DNA from: DASSKO01 sp035690425
GTDB taxonomy: Bacteria > Actinomycetota > Actinomycetes > Propionibacteriales > Nocardioidaceae
Reading direction: 5' to 3'
Length of the DNA: 5,790 nt
Assembly (NCBI GenBank): GCA_035690425.1
Contig: DASSKO010000108.1
Location: forward strand, 1-5,790
Part shown: piece after piece, positions 1 to 4,608 of the stretch
Layout of the letters: every line of letters starts with the position of its first letter
How positions within the stretch are numbered: the stretch's first letter is position 1
The notes under the pieces: generated by a model
The model's database searches: none
Told to the model about the DNA's origin: nothing
What the model saw: only the letters and a program-made list of their open reading frames with translations
Program-made: the position numbers and the translations under genes

Positions 1-441
1 CGCCACCGCCTCGCCGTCAAACGCCAACGCCGCGCCCTGGCCACCCTCTTCCGGCACTGCGTCTTCCCCGGCTGCACCGTCCCGTTCCGGTTCACCGAAA
101 TCCACCACCGCGACTGGTGGTGCCGCGACGGCGGCGCCACCAACCTCGACCTGCTGCTGCCGTACTGCTGGACCCACCACCACTTCCTGCACGAATACGG
201 CTTCACCGTCACCGAAGAACACGGCCGGCTGATCCACCACCGACCCGACGGAGCCGAGATCCCCGACCCCGACCACCCACTGCGCGCCGCCATACAACAG
301 CTCACGCTCGACTGGCCCACACCGACACCGACACCGACGCCGACGCCGACACACCGAGCCGGCACCGGGCACAGCCGACAACCGCGGGACTGGCCACCCT
401 GGCCCGACGACGAGCCACGGCCACCACCCCAAGCTGCATAG
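1..441 (+). CDS. HNH endonuclease-like protein, DUF222/13E12 family, C-terminal part (5' end outside window)
   Basis: The open frame enters from the left edge in frame 1 and ends at TAG 439-441, giving 146 visible residues and no visible start. Seen: a CVFPGC knuckle (visible residues 20-25), IHHRDWW (34-40), GGATNLDLLLPYC (44-56) and HHHFLHE (59-65). This is the Cys-rich beta-beta-alpha metal HNH module that ends actinobacterial DUF222/13E12-repeat proteins. The family is associated with nuclease-like genes of uncertain role, often in several copies per genome; cleavage activity here is inferred. One oddity is that the usual central Asn (LDN-L in the family) is Leu51, although Asn48 lies three residues earlier. 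The tail after residue 105 is low-complexity, with a Pro-Thr run and then a Pro/Trp/Asp-rich end. The gene converges on lysA. The upstream DUF222 part is presumed but not seen. The family call is firm; intactness is unknown. Confidence 0.88.
   Translation, partial: RHRLAVKRQRRALATLFRHCVFPGCTVPFRFTEIHHRDWWCRDGGATNLDLLLPYCWTHHHFLHEYGFTVTEEHGRLIHHRPDGAEIPDPDHPLRAAIQQLTLDWPTPTPTPTPTPTHRAGTGHSRQPRDWPPWPDDEPRPPPQAA
319..348 (+). repeat. 6-bp coding tandem repeat (Pro-Thr codons)
   Basis: Five consecutive copies of a hexamer ACRCCG (three ACACCG, then two ACGCCG) lie in frame within the HNH gene and encode an alternating Thr-Pro run. Imperfect copies continue to about 356. The repeat sits in the tail beyond the nuclease module, where length variation would be tolerated. 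Copy number may differ between strains by slippage; this is inferred. Confidence 0.8.
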
Positions 442-457
442 CCGGCTCGGCCGGCTA
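439..457. terminator. Hairpin at the HNH gene stop codon, possible terminator
   Basis: TAGCCGG (439-445) and CCGGCTA (451-457) form a perfect 7-bp stem with a 5-nt loop. The stem begins at the TAG stop of the HNH gene. No T-tract follows, so it is not a canonical intrinsic terminator. U-poor hairpins are nevertheless common at actinobacterial gene ends, and its place between convergent genes fits transcription termination. Confidence 0.35.
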
Positions 458-478
458 CCGAAGCGCTGCGCCAGACCT

Positions 479-502
479 CCTCAGCGGTCGGCTTGACCGA
501 GG
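479..502. terminator. Second hairpin in the HNH/lysA convergent gap
   Basis: CGGTC (485-489) pairs with GACCG (495-499) around a 5-nt loop. Past a 3-nt bulge, CCT (479-481) can pair with AGG (500-502). It lies about 46 bases beyond the end of lysA on the opposite strand, so it could serve either convergent transcript. It lacks a T-tract. The rest of the 106-base gap shows nothing else recognisable. Confidence 0.22.
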
Positions 503-547
503 CACGCCAACCATGCCTGACTGCGGCCGCCGCCCTCAGGAATAGCC

Positions 548-1948
548 TCAGCCGGACACGTCGAGCCGCAGCAGGTCGTCCTCGCTCTCGCCGCGCACCA
601 CGAGCCGGGCCCGGCCCTCCCGCACTGCCACCACCGGCGGCCGCGGCACGTGGTTGTAGTTCGACGCCATCGAGCGGCAGTAGGCGCCGGTGCCGGGCAC
701 GGCGAGCAGATCGCCCGGCGCCACGTCGGAGGGGACGAACTCGTCCATGACCACGATGTCGCCGGCCTCGCAGTGCTTGCCGACGACTCGCCCGAGCGCG
801 GGCGCGGCCGCGGACTCCCTTGAGGCCACGGTGCAGGAGTAGTCGGCGTCGTAGAGCGCGGTGCGCAGGTTGTCGCTCATGCCGCCGTCGACGGAGACAT
901 AGAGCCGGGCCGCCCCGGCGTCGAGCGCCACCCGCTTCACCGTGCCGACGGTGTAGACCGTGCACATCGAGGGCCCCACGACCGCACGGCCAGGCTCGAT
1001 CGACAGCCGCGGCCGGTCGATCCCGAGGCTGCGGCACTCCTGGTCGACGATGCGGTTCATCCCGGCCGCCAGTGTCGCAGGCGCCTGCGGGTCGTCCTGG
1101 GTGGTGTAGGCGATACCGAACCCGCCGCCGAGGTCCATCTCGGGCAGCTCGACACCCAGCTCGGCCGAGACTTCGGCGTGCAGGCCCAGCACCCGGCGCG
1201 CGGCGACCTCGAAGCCGGCGGTGTCGAAGATCTGCGAGCCGATGTGCGAGTGCAGGCCGCGCAGGTCCAGCGACGGGTACGCCAGGATCTGCCGCGTCGC
1301 CTCGACCGCGTCGCCTTCGGAGATGGAGAAACCGAACTTCTGGTCCTCGTGCGCGGTCGCGATGTACTCGTGGGTGTGCGCCTCGACGCCGGCCGTCACC
1401 CGGACCATCACCGCGACGAGGCGAGAGCGCTCGGCTGCGATCCGGCCCAACCGCTCGATCTCCTCGAACGAGTCGACGATGACCCGGCCGACCCCGGCTT
1501 CGACGGCCCGGGCGAGCTCAGCGTCGGACTTGTTGTTGCCGTGGAAACCGATCAGTGCCGGATCGACGCCGGCACGCTGCGCCACGGCCAGCTCGCCTCC
1601 GGTGCAGACGTCGATGCGGAGGCCTTCCTCGACCGCCCAGCGCAGCACCGCCGAGCAGCAGAATGCCTTGCCGGCGTAGTACACGTCGTACCCGGCGAAC
1701 GCGTCCCGGAAGGCGGCTGCGCGCTCCCGGAAGTCTGTTTCGTCCAGCACGTAGAGCGGGCTGCCGTAGTCCCTCGCCAGGTCCCGGACGTCCAGGCCGC
1801 CGACCCGCAGCGCTCCCCCGTCGCCGCGCTCGACCGTGCTCGACCAGAGCGCGGGGACCAGCGCGTTGACGTCGCGCGGGGTGGGCAGCCACGCGGGACC
1901 CCGATGCCTGCCGTCGGCGTGCAGTGCCCCGGCCTCGTGCGCTCGCAC
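548..1948 (-). CDS. lysA: Diaminopimelate decarboxylase
   Basis: A PLP enzyme of the alanine racemase/ornithine decarboxylase fold (fold type III) that decarboxylates meso-2,6-diaminopimelate to L-lysine, the last step of lysine synthesis, in the cytosol. Seen in 466 residues: the PLP lysine K94 in YYAGKAF, HGNNKS (136-141), GLHSHIGSQ (231-239), the phosphate-binding GGGFG (274-278), EPGR (318-321), VDGGMSDN (353-360), the KHCEAGD motif (391-397) whose Cys393 is the expected active-site residue donated across the dimer, and GTGAYCRSMASNYN (419-432). No expected catalytic motif is missing and the length is normal for actinobacterial LysA. The start is a GTG at 1948, just 3 bases after the argS TAG stop. 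The N-terminus (MRAHEAGALHAD, then DVNALVPALW) matches what I know of actinobacterial LysA, which supports this start. CGGAG at 1965-1961 is a weak, rather distant ribosome binding site, so translational coupling to argS is likely. Confidence 0.97.
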   Translation of the reverse strand: MRAHEAGALHADGRHRGPAWLPTPRDVNALVPALWSSTVERGDGGALRVGGLDVRDLARDYGSPLYVLDETDFRERAAAFRDAFAGYDVYYAGKAFCCSAVLRWAVEEGLRIDVCTGGELAVAQRAGVDPALIGFHGNNKSDAELARAVEAGVGRVIVDSFEEIERLGRIAAERSRLVAVMVRVTAGVEAHTHEYIATAHEDQKFGFSISEGDAVEATRQILAYPSLDLRGLHSHIGSQIFDTAGFEVAARRVLGLHAEVSAELGVELPEMDLGGGFGIAYTTQDDPQAPATLAAGMNRIVDQECRSLGIDRPRLSIEPGRAVVGPSMCTVYTVGTVKRVALDAGAARLYVSVDGGMSDNLRTALYDADYSCTVASRESAAAPALGRVVGKHCEAGDIVVMDEFVPSDVAPGDLLAVPGTGAYCRSMASNYNHVPRPPVVAVREGRARLVVRGESEDDLLRLDVSG

Positions 1949-1951
1949 GGC

Positions 1952-3664
1952 CTACATCCGCTCCGGCGCGGTGACACCCAGCAGGCCGAGCCCGTTGGCG
2001 ATCACGGTGCGGGTGGCCTCGACGAGCAGCAGCCGCGCGGCGTGCAGCGGCTCCGCCGGTTCGTCGCCCATCGGCAGCACCCGGCAGACGTCGTAGAACT
2101 TGTGGAACGTCGCCGCGGTGGCTTCGAGGTAGCGCGCGACCCGGTGCGGCTCCCGCAGCTCCGCCGCCTGCGCCACGACCCTCGAGAACTCGCCGAGAGC
2201 GCGCAGCAGGTCTCCCTCCCGCTCGTGCGACAACAGTGACGGGTCGAAGGGAATGCCGTCACCGCCGGCTCGGGCGACACCGAGGGCGGCGGCGTTACGC
2301 AGGATCGATGCCATCCGGGCGTGGGCGTACTGCACGTAGAACACCGGGTTGTCCGCGGCCTGGCGGGTGACCTGGTCGATGTCGAGCGTGAGCGGTGAGT
2401 CGGACGGATAGCGCGACAGGGTGTAGCGGAGCGCGTCGACGCCGATCATCTCGACCAGCTCCTGCAGCGTCACGACCGTGCCGGCGCGCTTGCTGAGCCG
2501 GACCTCCTCCTCCCCGCGGACGATCTTGACCAGCTGGCCGATGAGCACCTCGACGTCATGTGCCGGGTCGTCTCCGGCGCACGCGGCCATCGCCTGCAGC
2601 CGGCCGATGTAGCCGTGGTGGTCCGCGCCGAGCAGGTAGATGCATGGGCTGAAGCCGCGCTCGCGCTTGTTCACGTAGTAGGCGGTGTCAGAGGCGAAGT
2701 ACGTGTACTCGCCGTTGCTCCGGACCAGCACCCGGTCCTTGTCGTCACCGAAGTCGGTGGTGCGCATCCACAACGCGCCGTCGGCCTCGAAGAGGTGACC
2801 CGCTGCGCGCAACGCCTCGAGCCCGTGCTCGACCAGACCCTCGTCGTGCAGGCTGCGCTCGGAGGACCACACGTCGAAGTGGGTGCGGAAGGCGTCGAGC
2901 TGCTGCCGCTGCTCCGCGAGCTGCGCCCGGTAACCGGCCTCGCGGAAGGCCGCGAACCGTTCGTCGCCGGGCAGATCGAGGATGCCCGGCTCTGCTTCGG
3001 CGAGCTGCTTGGCCAGGTCGACGATGTACTCGCCGTGGTACCCGTCGTCGGGGACTGGCTTGCCGAGCGCCACGGCCTCGATGGACGCCGCGAACCTGTC
3101 CATCTGGTTGCCGCGGTCGTTGATGTAGAACTCCCGGGTCACCTGCGCACCGGCCGCCTCCAGCACTCGGCCGATGGCGTCACCGACGACCGCCCACCGG
3201 GTGTGGCCGAGGTGGATCGGGCCGGTGGGGTTGGCGGAGATGAACTCCAGGTTGATGTGCTGACCGGTCAGCGTCTGCGAGCAGCCGTACGACGTACCCG
3301 CCTCGGCCACCTCCCGAGCGAGCACTCCCTGCGCCGAGGCCTCGACCCGTACGTTGATGAAGCCCGGGCCCGCGACGTCCGCGCCGGCGACCCCGTCGGT
3401 GGTCGCCAGCTTGTCGACGATGCCCTGGGCCAGCTCACGTGGGGGGATCCCGGCCTTCTTCGCCAGCTGCATCGCGACGTTGGTGGCGTAGTCCCCGTGC
3501 TCCCTGACCTTGGGCCGCTCCACACGGACCTCGCCGGGCAGCCCGTCGGGCAGGTCGAGGCGTCCCTCGTCGGCCAGCGAGCCGAGTACGTCGAGGATGG
3601 TCTGCGAAAGCTGCTCCGGGGTCACCGGCCCAGCGTATCGGCCGCGCTGCCCTGCCTCGCTCAT
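1952..3664 (-). CDS. argS: Arginyl-tRNA synthetase
   Basis: A class Ia synthetase that attaches arginine to tRNA-Arg using ATP. Seen in 570 residues: an N-terminal ArgRS-specific domain (about 17-105), the catalytic Rossmann domain with SANPTGPIHLGHTR (143-156) carrying the HLGH form of the HIGH signature (151-154), FYINDRGNQ (179-187), GADHHGYIGR (346-355), a degenerate KMSKS-like loop RLSKRAGT (389-396), and a C-terminal DALR anticodon-binding domain from about 441 (YVQYAHARMASILRNA). It ends with the family-typical LLGVTAPERM. The ATG at 3664 overlaps the TGA of the upstream receiver gene as ATGA. An in-frame GTG at 3625 (residue 14, before TPEQLS) is a credible alternative start, because the first 13 residues are not conserved-looking. 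The stop is 3 bases before lysA. In many Actinobacteria argS and lysA are followed by hom-thrC-thrB-rho; here they are not. Function is very secure; the start less so. Confidence 0.97.
   Translation of the reverse strand: MSEAGQRGRYAGPVTPEQLSQTILDVLGSLADEGRLDLPDGLPGEVRVERPKVREHGDYATNVAMQLAKKAGIPPRELAQGIVDKLATTDGVAGADVAGPGFINVRVEASAQGVLAREVAEAGTSYGCSQTLTGQHINLEFISANPTGPIHLGHTRWAVVGDAIGRVLEAAGAQVTREFYINDRGNQMDRFAASIEAVALGKPVPDDGYHGEYIVDLAKQLAEAEPGILDLPGDERFAAFREAGYRAQLAEQRQQLDAFRTHFDVWSSERSLHDEGLVEHGLEALRAAGHLFEADGALWMRTTDFGDDKDRVLVRSNGEYTYFASDTAYYVNKRERGFSPCIYLLGADHHGYIGRLQAMAACAGDDPAHDVEVLIGQLVKIVRGEEEVRLSKRAGTVVTLQELVEMIGVDALRYTLSRYPSDSPLTLDIDQVTRQAADNPVFYVQYAHARMASILRNAAALGVARAGGDGIPFDPSLLSHEREGDLLRALGEFSRVVAQAAELREPHRVARYLEATAATFHKFYDVCRVLPMGDEPAEPLHAARLLLVEATRTVIANGLGLLGVTAPERM
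3626..3637 (-). promoter_or_regulatory. Candidate -10 before an internal argS GTG start
   Basis: Reading the minus strand, TACGCT (3637-3632) fits the actinobacterial TANNNT -10 pattern. It is followed after exactly 6 bases by the in-frame GTG at 3625, the spacing expected for a leaderless transcript. It could give argS-lysA a second promoter inside the operon. No convincing -35 was seen and the motif is short, so this may be chance. Confidence 0.22.
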
Positions 3665-4035
3665 CCCGCCAGGCGGCGGACGGTGGCGATCAGCTCGCCC
3701 GGGTCGAACGGCTTGGTGAGGTAGGCGTCGGCGCCCACCTCCTTGCCGCGTGCCAGGTCGGTCGACTGCGCGCTCGCCGTCACGAACATCACCGCGACAT
3801 GTGAGGTCGCCGGGTCGGTCTTGAGTCGCTGTGCCGTCTCGAAGCCGTCCAGCCGGGGCATCACCACATCGAGCGTGACCAGGTCGGGACGCACCCGCTG
3901 GACCTGCTCGAGGCAGTCCTGGCCATCGACAGCCGTGACCACGTCGAAGCCCTCGAGCTCGAGGTTCAGCGAGATCAGGTCACGGATGGTCTGGCTGTCG
4001 TCGACGACGAGCACGCGCGGAGGTGGTGCAGTCAC
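3661..4035 (-). CDS. Stand-alone response regulator receiver (CheY-like)
   Basis: A single receiver domain of 124 residues with no DNA-binding or other output domain. Seen: the acidic pair D12-D13 in VLVVDDS, phosphoacceptor D56 in VTLDVVMP, T86 in MFVTAS and K108 in YLTKPF, so all residues for Mg-dependent aspartyl phosphorylation are present. Such proteins act by protein-protein contact or as phosphorelay links. The kinase and target are not visible here. The start chosen is GTG 4035, giving MTAPPPRVLVVDD. The frame stays open to 4230, but that stretch runs antisense through the tRNA gene and codes no receiver sequence. No good Shine-Dalgarno precedes GTG 4035, and a TANNNT element 7 bases upstream suggests a leaderless mRNA. 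The TGA stop overlaps the argS ATG by 4 bases (ATGA), implying co-translation. Receiver identity is firm; its physiological role is unknown. Confidence 0.93.
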   Translation of the reverse strand: MTAPPPRVLVVDDSQTIRDLISLNLELEGFDVVTAVDGQDCLEQVQRVRPDLVTLDVVMPRLDGFETAQRLKTDPATSHVAVMFVTASAQSTDLARGKEVGADAYLTKPFDPGELIATVRRLAG

Positions 4036-4048
4036 ATTGCCGACGGTA
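4036..4048 (-). promoter_or_regulatory. Candidate leaderless promoter (-10) of the receiver-argS-lysA operon
   Basis: On the minus strand TACCGT (4048-4043) matches the TANNNT -10 pattern and lies 7 bases ahead of the GTG at 4035. With no ribosome binding site between them, transcription could begin at or next to the start codon. No clear TTGACA-like -35 box is present. The site shares an 86-base divergent region with the tRNA promoter. Confidence 0.35.
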
Positions 4049-4100
4049 GTGCCCACGCGGCCAGACGGCCCTGGTTCCGGCAATACCCGCACCCGACTGA

Positions 4101-4106
4101 TAAGGT
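4101..4106 (+). promoter_or_regulatory. Candidate -10 box of tRNA-Arg
   Basis: TAAGGT, preceded by TGA, lies 15 bases before the mature tRNA 5' end. That predicts a transcript starting near 4112-4113 and a leader of roughly 10 bases for RNase P to remove. A run of five T follows from 4106. The -35 is unclear: TTCCGG at 4075-4080 has a 20-base spacer, which is too long. Confidence 0.4.
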
Positions 4107-4121
4107 TTTTCTGCAACCCGA

Positions 4122-4193
4122 GCCCCCGTAGCTCAGGGGATAGAGCACCGCCCTCCGGAGGCGGGAGCGCAGGTTCGAATCCTGCCGGGGGCG
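4122..4193 (+). tRNA. tRNA-Arg (anticodon CCG)
   Basis: The full cloverleaf can be drawn. The acceptor stem is GCCCCCG (4122-4128) with CGGGGGC (4186-4192), all seven pairs Watson-Crick, and the discriminator is G4193. The D arm is GCTC/GAGC (4131-4134, 4143-4146). The anticodon stem is CCGCC/GGCGG (4148-4152, 4160-4164), with loop CTCCGGA placing CCG at 4155-4157. The variable loop has four bases (4165-4168). The T arm is GCAGG/CCTGC (4169-4173, 4181-4185) around TTCGAAT. CCA is not encoded, since CCG follows G4193. It reads CGG codons, which are frequent in this GC-rich genome. It lies divergently next to the operon that encodes its own charging enzyme, ArgRS. Confidence 0.97.
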
Positions 4194-4233
4194 CCGCCGA
4201 AGCCCATGCTGTCATGAGCGAAAGACACATTGA

Positions 4234-4458
4234 CGCCTGACCGGCTCACCCGTCCGGCTGGTCGGCGGCCTGCTGATCCTGGCCGGGGTCGTCACCGTGA
4301 AGCTCGGGGAGCGACACGTCGTACGCGTGGCACCCACCCCGCCTGCGGCCGCGCACACGGGGTGGGGCCGGCTCCGACAGGCCAGGCGCGGGTCGTTGTC
4401 GCGCCCGTCCGGCGGTGTCAGGATGGAGGCGGCTGGGGTCGTTCGGACCCGCTGTTGA
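4234..4458 (+). pseudogene. Probable C-terminal stump of an EamA/DMT-family transporter
   Basis: A frame open from just after TGA 4231-4233 to TGA 4456-4458 begins RLTGSPVRLVGGLLILAGVV and continues TVKLGERHVVRV. The order LT, short loop, GG, LLILAGVV, then LGER strongly resembles the tenth and last membrane helix and tail of EamA/DMT drug/metabolite transporters (family knowledge; no search run). Third codon positions in the first 40 codons or so are nearly all G or C, as in genuine coding DNA. No ATG or usable start with a ribosome binding site precedes the helix, and only 40 bases separate it from the tRNA, so the other nine helices are absent. The frame after about 4330 looks degenerate. 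It is read as a remnant left by a deletion or rearrangement near the tRNA. It could instead be a chance hydrophobic frame. Confidence 0.45.
4333..4366. repeat. 9-bp GC-rich inverted repeat (hairpin)
   Basis: CCCACCCCG (4333-4341) and CGGGGTGGG (4358-4366) are perfectly complementary across a 16-base loop that itself contains the palindrome GCGGCCGC. As RNA this is a very stable stem-loop. No T-tract follows, so if it is a terminator (for the tRNA or the transporter remnant) it is of the U-less kind. It lies inside the remnant reading frame. Confidence 0.55.
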
Positions 4459-4473
4459 CCGGAGCACGGCTGT

Positions 4474-4501
4474 GCCCTCGATCACGCGCCCTCGATCGCG
4501 T
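4474..4501. repeat. 14-bp tandem direct repeat upstream of kgd
   Basis: GCCCTCGATCACGC (4474-4487) is followed immediately by GCCCTCGATCGCGT (4488-4501), matching at 12 of 14 positions. Each unit holds CCTCGATC (4476-4483 and 4490-4497). The exact reverse complement GATCGAGG occurs at 4599-4606, two bases before the kgd start. Adjacent direct repeats 14 bases apart in a leader could be a regulator binding site. No known operator consensus is recognised. Confidence 0.45.
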
Positions 4502-4553
4502 GCTTGCTCAATGATCGTGGAGAGGCCGCATACGCTGCGGCGGGGCGGGCGAC

Positions 4554-4559
4554 TAGCCT
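4554..4559 (+). promoter_or_regulatory. Candidate -10 box of kgd
   Basis: TAGCCT fits the TANNNT actinobacterial -10 pattern and would start a transcript near 4566, giving a leader of about 43 bases. TACGCT at 4531-4536 is an alternative. TTGACC at 4455-4460 resembles a -35 box, but no good -10 sits at the proper distance from it. This is a weak assignment. Confidence 0.25.
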
Positions 4560-4590
4560 GAGCCATACCACACCGACTGTGATATCCCCG

Positions 4591-4597
4591 GAAGAGG
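4591..4597 (+). promoter_or_regulatory. Probable ribosome binding site of kgd
   Basis: GAAGAGG is purine-rich and 11 bases ahead of GTG 4609. A second GAGG at 4603-4606 is too close (2 bases) to be ideal. This site favours GTG 4609 over the upstream in-frame GTG at 4579, which has no such sequence before it and would place this site inside the coding region. Confidence 0.4.
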
Positions 4598-4608
4598 CGA
4601 TCGAGGCA

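Larger units (their letters stand above)
4194..4608. other. 415-base region without an intact gene (tRNA-Arg to kgd)
   Basis: No complete gene is visible on either strand. The left half carries a codon-biased fragment that reads like a transporter end. The middle has a strong GC inverted repeat. The right half has a tandem repeat and the probable kgd promoter and leader. Open frames through the region other than the fragment give Arg/Pro-rich translations typical of GC-rich noncoding frames. Confidence 0.6.

Noticed and set aside
117..545. 142-codon plus-strand frame overlapping the HNH gene
   Set aside because: It is Arg/Pro/Thr-rich with no motif, while frame 1 over the same bases shows the HNH module.
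1178..2239. 353-codon open frame on the plus strand opposite lysA and the end of argS
   Set aside because: It is antisense to two genes with complete family motifs. Its translation is rich in Arg, Val, Asp and Gly without domains, as expected for a stop-poor shadow frame in GC-rich DNA.
2558..3724. 388-codon open frame on the plus strand opposite argS
   Set aside because: It lies opposite a full-length argS and runs across the argS/receiver junction. No recognisable motif; a GC-driven shadow.
4036..4230. Upstream extension of the receiver gene to an ATG at 4230
   Set aside because: The extra 65 codons run antisense through the tRNA-Arg gene and its promoter and add nothing receiver-like. 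GTG 4035 gives a normal-length domain.
4214..4240. Eight-codon ATG frame after the tRNA, considered as a leader peptide
   Set aside because: It has no ribosome binding site, no run of regulatory codons such as Arg or Lys, and no following attenuator hairpin at suitable spacing.
4230..4514. 94-codon plus-strand frame between tRNA-Arg and kgd
   Set aside because: The translation is Arg/Gly/Pro-rich and lacks motifs. The overlapping frame starting at 4234 has the better codon bias and a real-looking membrane helix.
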